Below are positions 1-5,865 of a stretch of 5,865 bases of DNA, piece after piece. Position numbers and translations under genes: made by a program. The number at the start of each line of letters is the position of its first letter. Within the stretch, counting starts at the first letter, position 1. The notes beneath the pieces are model-generated. The model ran no database searches, was not told the origin of the DNA, and worked only from the letters and a program-made list of their open reading frames with translations. Where the stretch lies: the NCBI GenBank assembly GCA_026981635.1, contig JALSIF010000028.1, forward strand, positions 1 to 5,865, read 5' to 3'. The DNA comes from a bacterium (GTDB lineage: Bacteria; 4484-113; JALSIF01).

Positions 1-54
1 GCGAGGCGCGCCCTGCGCGACTACGACAAGATCATGGGCAAGGCGGGAGGCTGA
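1..54 (+). CDS. C-terminal fragment of a gene upstream of recR, possibly YbaB/EbfC
   Basis: Only the last 17 residues and the TGA stop (52-54) lie in the window; the start is beyond the left edge. Frame 1 reads ARRALRDYDKIMGKAGG, and 16 of its 17 codons end in G or C, which supports real coding. The pattern 'ALR....MGK..GG' resembles the C-terminal tail of YbaB/EbfC nucleoid-associated proteins, whose gene sits directly before recR in many bacteria (dnaX-ybaB-recR). The fragment is too short to prove this, and the end of a DnaX tau subunit or an unrelated protein is possible. It lies 27 nt before recR on the same strand, so the two are probably cotranscribed. Confidence is good that this is a gene end and low for its identity. 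Confidence 0.5.
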   Translation, partial: ARRALRDYDKIMGKAGG

Positions 55-81
55 GCCCCCATCCCCTAAGCTAGTCCCACC

Positions 82-726
82 ATGGAGAGCCTGCCCCGAC
101 CGCTGAGGGAACTGATGGAGCTTCTCCGGGAGCTTCCCGGCCTGGGGGAGAAGTCCTCCCGCGGGCTGGCCCTGGCGATGCTTGAGCGGGACCCCGCCTA
201 TCTTTCCCGCCTGGCCGAGGCCATCCGCACCCTGCCCCAGCGGGTGGGCCGCTGCCGGGAGTGTGGTGCCCTGGCCGAGGGAGAGCTCTGCCCGGTCTGC
301 GCCGACCCCAGCCGCGACCGCAGCCTCATCTGCGTGGTGGAGCACCCCCTGGACGTGGTGATGATGGAGCGCACCGGGGTCTACCGGGGCCTCTACCACG
401 TGCTGGGGGGCGCCATCTCCCCCCGCGAGGGGGTGATGCCCGAGGACCTCTCCATTGAGCGGCTGAAGGAGCGCATCGCCGGGGGTGGGGTGGCTGAGGT
501 CATCGTGGCGACCGACTTTGACCTGCCCGGAAACACCACCGCCCTCTACCTTGCCGAGGAGCTTGCCCCCCTGGGGGTGAAGGTGACCCGTCCCGCCCGC
601 GGGCTTCCCGCCGGCGCCACCCTGGAGTATGTGGACGAGCAGACCCTGGAAGAGGCCCTGCTGAGGAGACAGTCCATGCAGGGTGAGGAAGGAGAAAAAC
701 CACCCGGGGAAGAACCCAAGCCCTAG
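82..726 (+). CDS. recR: Recombination mediator protein RecR
   Basis: RecR acts with RecO (and RecF) to load RecA onto SSB-coated single-stranded DNA at gaps; it works in the cytoplasm as a DNA-clamping ring. The protein has 214 residues against about 200 for the family. The N-terminal helix-hairpin-helix contains LPGLGEKSS (18-26). A zinc finger has Cys58, Cys61, Cys70 and Cys73. The Toprim domain begins near residue 81 with VVEHPLD (Glu87, Asp91) and HVLGGAISPREG. The C-terminal signature TRPARGLPAGATLEYVDEQTL (split: TRPARGLP at 169-176, then LEYVDEQTL at 181-189) is typical. Odd points: the usual NPTVEGE-like Toprim segment here reads DFDLPGN (145-151), and an extra charged, proline-rich tail of about 18 residues follows residue 196. 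The start is fixed because an in-frame TAA lies at 67-69 and ATG 82 is the only start codon after it. No clear Shine-Dalgarno sequence precedes it. The gene converges with the minus-strand gene, with 3 nt between stops. Confidence 0.96.
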   Translation: MESLPRPLRELMELLRELPGLGEKSSRGLALAMLERDPAYLSRLAEAIRTLPQRVGRCRECGALAEGELCPVCADPSRDRSLICVVEHPLDVVMMERTGVYRGLYHVLGGAISPREGVMPEDLSIERLKERIAGGGVAEVIVATDFDLPGNTTALYLAEELAPLGVKVTRPARGLPAGATLEYVDEQTLEEALLRRQSMQGEEGEKPPGEEPKP

Positions 727-729
727 CGG

Positions 730-2790
730 CTACTTCTCCCCCTCCTCAGCCTGCTCATCTCCGCCCTGCTTCTCCTCTGCCCCGCTGTCTCCCTTCGCCT
801 CCCCCCTTAGCTCCTCAAAGTAGCCCTTGATGAGCTGGCGGTAGATGGGGGGGATCTCGCTTCGTGCCATGGCCCGCTCCTCCCGCCGCATGGCATCCTC
901 CACCACCTCATAGTAGGCCGAAAGGGCCTCCTCGTCTGTCGGCAGGGTGAGGATCTTTTCCACCTCAACCTCCCCCTCGGGGTTCATCCGCTCGGTAGAG
1001 AGCTGCTCGTCCCGGGCGCCGTGCTCAATGCTTTCCGGCCCATAGACCGGGGTAAACTCCACCGACCCGGTCCGCCGGATCTCCCCCGTCTTCTGCCGCT
1101 CGTCCCGGTTGGCCTTGCCCGGGTCGGCCTCACTGCCCTCCTGGCGCTCTGCGGTGGTGCCGATGCCCCAGCTACTGCTCGCCTTGCTGCTGGGCATGCT
1201 GCCGGCCCGCTTACCACCCCGGCCCCCACCCTCACAGCTTCCTCCCGCACAGCGGGCGGCAAGCTCCCGCTGGAGGCTCCTCAGCGACTGGCTGAGCTGC
1301 TCGGCCAGCCTGCGGCCATACTCCCCCTCCGCCCCCAGCATCTGGTTCATCCTCCCCATCGCCTGCCGGCCCAGCCTTGCCGCCTCGGCCAGCTTCTCCG
1401 CCGCCTGGTCCATCCTGGCCATCTGCCCCCCCAAGGCGGCCATCTGCTCGCTCAGGGACTGGAGCTGGTCGGGGCTGAGACTCCCCTGGGCGAGGGCCTT
1501 GGCCATCTGCTCGGCCAGATTCTCCATCATCTGGGCAAGCTCCTTCTGGGTCTCGGGGGAGAGTGCCCCCTGCTGGCTTAGCTCCCGCTCCATCTTCTTG
1601 GCCAGCTCCTGAAGCTCCCTCGCCTGCTCCTCTAGGCCCGCCTGGGAGAGGCTTTCTGCCATCTCGGAAAGCTCCTTGGCGCTCTCCCGGGCCGCCTCCT
1701 CCATCTCACGGCGGGCCTTTTCGGCCTCAGCCAGGGACTCTTCGGCCCGCTCAAGCTCACCCCTAAGCCTCTCCTTCTCCTCTTTGGAGAGGTGGTCGCT
1801 TTTCTCCACCGCCTCGCGCAGGGCGGCAATCTTTTTCCTGAGCTTTTCTATCGCCTCTGGGTCGGCACCCCCCTCTGCCGCCTGGGCGAGGGTCTTTGCC
1901 ATCTCCCGCCGGATCTCGTCCAGGGCGCCACCCCCCGCCTGGCCCTCACCCGCCTCGGGCACCCCCTCCCCCATCTGCCGAAGCTTCCTCATAAGCTCCT
2001 GGGTGAGGGCGGCCCGCTTCTCCTGCTGGGCCCGCTCATAGTCGCCGGCGATCTTCTTTAGCTCGCTCTCAAGCCTGGCCAGCCGCCTGCTGGCCTCCTC
2101 CTGGGTGAGCCGGCCCTTCTCAAACTCCCCCGCGGCAAGCTCAACCTTTCTGGCCAGCTTCTCCCTCACCGGCGGGGGGATCTCTCCCTGCTGGCGGATC
2201 TGTCGGGCAAGCTCCCTAAGCTCGGGGGCATACTCCCTTACTGCCCTAACCTGCGAGCGTTCCGCCGCCGCACCGGTAAAGCCCGCATAGGGCAGAAGGT
2301 AGCTTCCTGCTGCCAGGGCAAGGCTTAGGAGGGAGAGCAGGAAGGCCCGCCTGAACCTGAGGGGGACCACCTCAGCCGGCCTAAGCCTAAGACTTATAAG
2401 CTCTGCTTGCTCAATCACCTTCTCCACCAGCGGCCTTCCCCTGAGGGCGGGCTCGCGGCGAAACACGTAGGCCGAGGAGAGCACCTCCTTAAGCCCCAGC
2501 CTCTCGTCTGCCCGGATGAGCAGCGCCAGGGGGTCAATGGGCGAGAGGAGACCGAGCCATATCACCACCGCCGCAAGCACCAGTCCCCCGGCCAGCGCCG
2601 CCACCAGGTCCATGGGGAGCTGGCGGATAAAGAGGAGCCTATCCAGGGAAACCAGAAGCGCGGTGACCAGGCCACCTGCACCCAGCCCCACCACCAGGGC
2701 GAGGATCAGCCGGTTTGTCCGCTCCCGCCGGTAGAGCTGCCGGGTGCGCCGCTCAAGCTGGCTAAGCTGGTTCCTGTCCCGCTTTCCCAT
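730..2790 (-). CDS. Membrane-anchored coiled-coil protein of the type found beside MoxR/DUF58 genes
   Basis: I chose ATG at 2790 (686 residues) because GAGGAGAGG lies just upstream; an in-frame GTG at 2808 would add six residues. A basic N-terminus rich in Arg and Gln leads to two hydrophobic segments (about 28-50 and 60-82), a loop containing SPIDPLALLIRADERLGLKE, and a third segment (149-169). A long Lys/Glu/Ala/Gln coiled coil follows (about 214-275 and 289-510). Next come a Gly/Ser-rich linker with Cys514 and Cys519, a WGIGTT motif (541-546), a conserved-looking C-terminal region ending in IPPIYRQLIKGYFEEL (646-661), and an acidic tail. The membrane part, the 'ADERLGLKE' segment, WG.GTT and the IPP.YR..I..YF motif recall, from memory, large uncharacterised proteins (DUF4175-like) encoded with MoxR AAA+ ATPases and DUF58/BatA proteins. 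No such partner is visible here. It lies 63 nt after the PAS receptor and is probably cotranscribed with it. Function is unknown; a membrane scaffold or chaperone-complex role is inference. Confidence 0.85.
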   Translation of the reverse strand: MGKRDRNQLSQLERRTRQLYRRERTNRLILALVVGLGAGGLVTALLVSLDRLLFIRQLPMDLVAALAGGLVLAAVVIWLGLLSPIDPLALLIRADERLGLKEVLSSAYVFRREPALRGRPLVEKVIEQAELISLRLRPAEVVPLRFRRAFLLSLLSLALAAGSYLLPYAGFTGAAAERSQVRAVREYAPELRELARQIRQQGEIPPPVREKLARKVELAAGEFEKGRLTQEEASRRLARLESELKKIAGDYERAQQEKRAALTQELMRKLRQMGEGVPEAGEGQAGGGALDEIRREMAKTLAQAAEGGADPEAIEKLRKKIAALREAVEKSDHLSKEEKERLRGELERAEESLAEAEKARREMEEAARESAKELSEMAESLSQAGLEEQARELQELAKKMERELSQQGALSPETQKELAQMMENLAEQMAKALAQGSLSPDQLQSLSEQMAALGGQMARMDQAAEKLAEAARLGRQAMGRMNQMLGAEGEYGRRLAEQLSQSLRSLQRELAARCAGGSCEGGGRGGKRAGSMPSSKASSSWGIGTTAERQEGSEADPGKANRDERQKTGEIRRTGSVEFTPVYGPESIEHGARDEQLSTERMNPEGEVEVEKILTLPTDEEALSAYYEVVEDAMRREERAMARSEIPPIYRQLIKGYFEELRGEAKGDSGAEEKQGGDEQAEEGEK
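1405..1572 (-). repeat. Tandem 28-residue repeat within the coiled-coil protein
   Basis: Two adjacent 28-residue units occupy residues 407-434 and 435-462. Both follow the pattern QGxLSPxxxxxLxxxMxxLxxQMAxx. By eye 11 of 28 positions are identical, and several others are conservative (Glu/Asp, Lys/Arg, Ala/Ser). The period is four heptads, which keeps the coiled-coil register. Each unit begins with a Gly/Ser-Pro helix break, which suggests two short helical hairpins rather than one continuous rod. Confidence 0.65.
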
Positions 2791-2793
2791 CAC

Positions 2794-2802
2794 CCTCTCC
2801 TC
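2794..2802 (-). promoter_or_regulatory. Ribosome binding site deciding the start of the coiled-coil protein
   Basis: On the minus strand this reads GAGGAGAGG. The core GAGGAG (2797-2802) ends 6 nt before ATG 2790, which is ideal spacing. If translation began at the upstream in-frame GTG (2808), this site would be inside the coding sequence and that GTG would have no clear Shine-Dalgarno sequence. The ATG is therefore preferred. Confidence 0.75.
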
Positions 2803-2853
2803 AACCACTCTAACTACTGAGACTCCCCCGAGCGGCTTCCTGTTTCATCCTGC

Positions 2854-5379
2854 CTATCTTGCCTCAATGCGGAAGAAGAACTCCACCACCGGCTCGCGGT
2901 AGCGCTCCAGGGCGGGGGGATAGATGCGGGTGCTGATCACCACCGGAAGATCGCTCCCCTGGGAGGTGCGCAGCTTCCCCGTCCTCCCGGTGAGCATCCC
3001 CCGCTGCAGGGTATCGCGCACCAGCCCCCGCGGGGTGTCGGGGTCGGCAAACATGAACTCCACCTCCCGGGCGATCACCTGCTCCCGGCTCCAGCCGGTC
3101 TTCTCCACCGCGAAGCGGTTGACCTCAAGCACCCTCCCCCGCGAGGAGACCCGAACATAACCCAGGGGCATGATGTCCACGAACCGCTGATAGTCATGGA
3201 TCAGCTCCTCCCGCTCCTGCTCCAGCCTGACCCGCTCGGTCACCTCACGCAGGAAGAGCAGGATGGCCTCTTCGCTGAGCCCCGTCTCCACCCGGCGCAG
3301 GACCACCTCCAGGTATCGCTCCCGCTGCTCGCCCCCCCGCCGGTAGGGGACCTCCAGCCGGCGGGCCTCAAACCCCACCTCCTCCAGCTCCACCTCCTCA
3401 AGCAGCGTAGGGATGATCTCGTTTAGGTGCTTGGGTTCGCTGCCCACCAGCCCCAGCAGGGAGGCGGCAGGAGGAGAAATGAAGGCGATGGAGCCGTCCA
3501 CCCTCACCACCATCACCGGCAGGGGAAGCCGGCTGAGGAAGCTCAGGATCAGCTCATTGTCCCTCAGCTCCAGGGTCTCCGGCAGGACAAAAAGCTCATA
3601 GCACTCGCCCCCCTCCTCCGCCTCCACGCTGCGCACAAAGCTCACCAGCCGCTCAAGCTCCCCCTGGCGCAGGCGCAGGGGCAGCTCCACCAGGCCCACC
3701 TTGGACCTCAGCCGTCCCATTAGGTCGGCCAGCCGCTCCTTGCCGCCCACCATCTCGGACAGCTCGGTCTCCCCGTGGACCACCTTCTCCCCCAGCACCA
3801 TCTCGCGGAAGGCACGGTTGGAGCGGATCACCCTCCCCTTGCCGTCCACCATCAGGTAGGGGAGGGGAAGGATATCCAGCACCCCGGAGGGGACCGCCGC
3901 CTGCTGGCCAAGCTCCCTGCCCAGGGGGATGTCGGGGATGACAAAACCGTCCACATGGGTCAGCCTCCCCCCCTCCCCCAGCACGCCGAGGAAGTAGAGC
4001 CGGTAGGTGACCGATTCGCCCCCTCCCGGCTCCCGCTCAGTCAGCCTCACCGCCACCAGCCCCTGCCTTCGGCTGGTGCACTCCACCGTAAGCGGCACAT
4101 GGGGCTTGCGCTCCAAGGTGAGCAGCCGGTTGATGGACAGGTCGTGGATCTCCTCGCTGCTCAGCCCCACCAGCCGGGCAAAGGCCCCGTTCGCCTCCAG
4201 CACCACCCCATCGGTAGCAAAGCGGATGAAGGGAACCGGACCGGCCATCAGCGCCTCGTTTACCCGCCGCTCCCGCTCTTGGATGAGGTGGAGGCGCTCC
4301 TCATACTGGTGGATGCGCTCCTCCATCTCCTCCCGCATCCGCTCGCTCTCCCGCCGCAGGGCCTCCAGCTGGCGGGCAAGCTCCACCTTCTCCTCTTCCA
4401 GCCGCTTCTCCTGCAGGATGTGGCGGTTGATCCCCCAGGTGAGCTGGCTCACCTCGGCCACCGGGCTGGTCACCTCCACCAGGTGGGGCTCCACCTCCCC
4501 CCTGGTGGTGAGTTGCCGGGTAACCTCCCGCATGGGGTTGACCAGGAGCAGGTCAATAAACAGGGCCAGGATAAGCCCCGCCACCAGGCTGTAGAAGAGG
4601 ATGGGGATGCGCTCCTCATGAATCAGGCGCTGAAACAGCTCCCCCGGTGCGCTCTCCGCCTCGGTTACCAGGATGGCGTTCCAGTTGGGTACGGGGTCGC
4701 GAAGCTGGGCGCGGGTGAGCCTGCCCCGTCCACCCCCCGCCGCCACGTAGCGCTCCTCCCCCTTGCCCAGGGCCTCTCCCCTGATAGCCGGGACGATCCT
4801 CAGCCGCACGATCTCCCCCAGCCCCTCGTAGTAGCGGGTGGGAAGCGCCAGCAGCAGCCGCACCTGCTCACCGTCCCCCAGGGGCAGGGTGTAGAGAACC
4901 TGGTAGTTCTCCAGCAGGGCCAGCGAGCGGTGGGGAGCCTCCCCCGAAGAGATGGGTGAGGGCATCACACCAACTATGTGAGGGGGCCGTCCCTGGTTGG
5001 AGAGGTGGGCGATCCCCGTCACCGCCAACCCCGAATCCTTTCCCAGCTCGTTAAACCTGGTGTGGAGAGTGATCAGCCGCTCGGGAATGCTCTCATCCTC
5101 AAGGCTGATGACCTCCCTGCCGACCTGCTCGGTCCACTGGGCCCCGATCTGGATCTGGCTCAAGGTGGCAAGGTGAACCGACTGGGTGATGCGCTCCAGA
5201 AAGCTGGCCTCAATCCCCGCCGCCACAAAACGCAGCACCGAGCTGATCATCACCGGCAGAAGCAGAAATGCCCCCACCACCGAGAGGTAGATGATCAGGC
5301 GAATGCTCAGCCTGGGCAGGCGGCGCTCACCGGTTCTCAGCCAGAGGGAGCCGGCCAGCCTTGACCAGGGGCCGCTCAC
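2854..5379 (-). CDS. Transmembrane receptor with four PAS domains and no output domain
   Basis: The protein has 841 residues. It has a basic N-terminus, TM1 (about 25-52), an extracytoplasmic region of about 205 residues that I do not recognise (Cache-like is possible), and TM2 (about 258-281). A HAMP-like juxtamembrane stretch starts at NPMREVTRQL (281-290), followed by a strong coiled coil (322-378). Four PAS-like domains follow: 380-483 (FATDGVVLEANGAFARLVG), 499-600 (LMVDGKGRVIRSNRAF), 610-716 (VVRVDGSIAFISPPAASLLG, ending in a PAC-like FLREVTERV) and 732-841 (YVRVSSRGRVLEVNRFAVEK). The last PAS runs to the TAG stop, so there is no histidine kinase, GGDEF, EAL, SpoIIE or MCP module. The sensor must therefore signal through a partner. 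The GTG start overlaps the miaB stop (GTGA, 5376-5379) and has GAGGGTGAG 5 nt upstream, which supports coupled translation. PAS1 and PAS4 are the clearest; PAS2 and PAS3 are more divergent. Ligand and partner cannot be read from the sequence. Confidence 0.88.
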   Translation of the reverse strand: MSGPWSRLAGSLWLRTGERRLPRLSIRLIIYLSVVGAFLLLPVMISSVLRFVAAGIEASFLERITQSVHLATLSQIQIGAQWTEQVGREVISLEDESIPERLITLHTRFNELGKDSGLAVTGIAHLSNQGRPPHIVGVMPSPISSGEAPHRSLALLENYQVLYTLPLGDGEQVRLLLALPTRYYEGLGEIVRLRIVPAIRGEALGKGEERYVAAGGGRGRLTRAQLRDPVPNWNAILVTEAESAPGELFQRLIHEERIPILFYSLVAGLILALFIDLLLVNPMREVTRQLTTRGEVEPHLVEVTSPVAEVSQLTWGINRHILQEKRLEEEKVELARQLEALRRESERMREEMEERIHQYEERLHLIQERERRVNEALMAGPVPFIRFATDGVVLEANGAFARLVGLSSEEIHDLSINRLLTLERKPHVPLTVECTSRRQGLVAVRLTEREPGGGESVTYRLYFLGVLGEGGRLTHVDGFVIPDIPLGRELGQQAAVPSGVLDILPLPYLMVDGKGRVIRSNRAFREMVLGEKVVHGETELSEMVGGKERLADLMGRLRSKVGLVELPLRLRQGELERLVSFVRSVEAEEGGECYELFVLPETLELRDNELILSFLSRLPLPVMVVRVDGSIAFISPPAASLLGLVGSEPKHLNEIIPTLLEEVELEEVGFEARRLEVPYRRGGEQRERYLEVVLRRVETGLSEEAILLFLREVTERVRLEQEREELIHDYQRFVDIMPLGYVRVSSRGRVLEVNRFAVEKTGWSREQVIAREVEFMFADPDTPRGLVRDTLQRGMLTGRTGKLRTSQGSDLPVVISTRIYPPALERYREPVVEFFFRIEAR

Positions 5380-5865
5380 ACCAGCTCACCCTCAAAGGTG
5401 GAGACCCTGACGCCGGTGATCCGCACCCTGACGAAGCTTCGCGGGGGGAGCTGGGGGTTGGGGGGAAGATGGACCGGCTTGGTCCAGGGAGTGCGGGCGA
5501 TGGTCTCCTCGGGGCGGTGTTCCTCCACCACGCACTCCACCACCCGCCCAACATAGCGCTGGTTGACCCGGCGGCTGATCTCCCTCTGCCGCTCAATAAG
5601 CTCCACCAGCCGGGCGTGCTTCTCCGCCTCGGGAAGCTCCTCTGCCGCCATCTCCTTGTAGGCCTTGGTGTACTTTCTGGGGGAGTACTTGAACATGAAG
5701 GCGTCGTTGAACTGGACCTCCTCCATCAGCCTGAGGGTTAGCTCAAACTCCTCCCGCGTCTCCCCCGGAAAGCCCACGATCACGTCGGTGGAGAGGAAGA
5801 TGTCTGGCCTCACCCGGCGCACCTTGTCAATCTTCTCCAGGTACTCTCCCACCGTGTAACGCCGG
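5376..5865 (-). CDS. miaB: tRNA-2-methylthio-N6-dimethylallyladenosine synthase MiaB, C-terminal part
   Basis: MiaB is a cytoplasmic radical-SAM methylthiotransferase that converts i6A37 to ms2i6A37 in tRNAs reading UNN codons. The window holds the last 162 residues; the start, the N-terminal iron-sulfur domain and the radical-SAM CxxxCxxC lie beyond the right edge. The visible part opens with RRYTVGEYLEKI, a MiaB-like segment (usually RRYTREEYLE). It continues with STDVIVGFPGETREEF, the family's late radical-SAM motif (5757-5777 for VGFPGET), and then NDAFMFKYSPRKYTKAY, which favours MiaB over RimO or MtaB. A C-terminal TRAM domain (about 5379-5558) ends VRVRITGVRVSTFEGELV, a typical MiaB terminus. 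The usual Gly before Thr in 'SPRxGT' is Tyr here. The stop overlaps the start of the PAS receptor. RimO or MtaB is the main alternative; I consider both unlikely. Confidence 0.88.
   Translation of the reverse strand, partial: RRYTVGEYLEKIDKVRRVRPDIFLSTDVIVGFPGETREEFELTLRLMEEVQFNDAFMFKYSPRKYTKAYKEMAAEELPEAEKHARLVELIERQREISRRVNQRYVGRVVECVVEEHRPEETIARTPWTKPVHLPPNPQLPPRSFVRVRITGVRVSTFEGELV
5385..5393 (-). promoter_or_regulatory. Ribosome binding site of the PAS receptor, inside miaB
   Basis: On the minus strand this reads GAGGGTGAG and ends 5 nt before the GTG start at 5379. It lies within the last codons of miaB. It supports the non-ATG start and points to translational coupling with miaB, because ribosomes terminating at the overlapping TGA would sit on the new start site. 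Confidence 0.65.

Noticed and set aside
681-705. Weak hairpin near the recR 3' end (GGGTG pairing with CACCC across a 15-nt loop)
   Set aside because: The stem is short, the loop long, and no T tract follows, so it is not a convincing terminator.
1021-1612. Two overlapping plus-strand open frames of 186 and 167 codons opposite the coiled-coil gene
   Set aside because: Their low-complexity Leu/Pro/Ser/Ala products mirror the antisense of Gln/Ala/Glu/Lys-rich coiled-coil codons, and no protein family is recognisable.
2791-2808. GTG at 2808 as the start of the coiled-coil protein
   Set aside because: The well-spaced GAGGAGAGG fits ATG 2790; the GTG has no comparable site.
2810-2848. A 12-codon minus-strand frame between the receptor and the coiled-coil gene (MKQEAARGSLSS), as a possible leader peptide
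   Set aside because: It has only a poorly spaced AGG before the ATG, no run of regulatory codons and no attenuator-like hairpin behind it. A frame of this size is expected by chance.
2791-2853. A frameshifted output domain for the PAS receptor in the gap after its stop
   Set aside because: The gap is only 63 nt, and the following frame belongs to the coiled-coil protein with its own ribosome binding site. No kinase or GGDEF motif appears in any frame there.
3775-4959. Open frame of 394 codons on the plus strand, antisense to the PAS receptor
   Set aside because: It lies entirely opposite a gene with clear membrane segments, coiled coil and PAS domains. Its product is rich in His, Pro, Gln and Leu, the usual shadow of a GC-rich gene, and shows no recognisable domain.

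Overview
This is a GC-rich bacterial window. It holds two complete genes on the minus strand, one complete gene on the plus strand, and a gene fragment at each edge. Coding density is very high: the only non-coding stretches are 27, 63 and 3 nt long, and no gene-free stretch exceeds 300 nt. There are no rRNA or tRNA genes, mobile elements or CRISPR repeats. Codons end mostly in G or C. RecR, a MiaB-type enzyme and Shine-Dalgarno-led genes mark it as a bacterial chromosome, but I cannot assign a phylum. The two-membrane-segment receptor and the coiled-coil membrane protein fit many diderm or monoderm lineages.

Layout. Plus strand, 1-54: the C-terminal end of a gene, possibly the YbaB/EbfC nucleoid-associated protein that often precedes recR. 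Plus strand, 82-726: recR, a complete recombination mediator with helix-hairpin-helix, four-cysteine zinc finger and Toprim domains. Minus strand, read from right to left: the C-terminal third of miaB (tRNA 2-methylthiolation enzyme) enters from the right edge; a four-PAS transmembrane receptor of 841 residues starts inside the miaB stop codon (GTGA overlap); after 63 nt comes a 686-residue membrane-anchored coiled-coil protein. That last gene converges on recR with only 3 nt between the two stop codons.

How the genes relate. The plus-strand pair looks like a standard DNA-repair neighbourhood. The minus-strand genes are probably one transcript. miaB is a housekeeping tRNA-modification gene, and the receptor is translationally coupled to it. 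The receptor has an extracytoplasmic sensor region, a signalling coiled coil and four PAS domains, but no kinase, GGDEF, phosphatase or methyl-accepting output domain, so it must act through a partner. The next gene encodes a three-membrane-segment coiled-coil protein. It resembles proteins usually found beside MoxR ATPase / DUF58 genes, but none of those partners are visible here. A joint membrane sensing assembly made of these two proteins is the most interesting hypothesis in the window. It is inference from gene order and architecture only.
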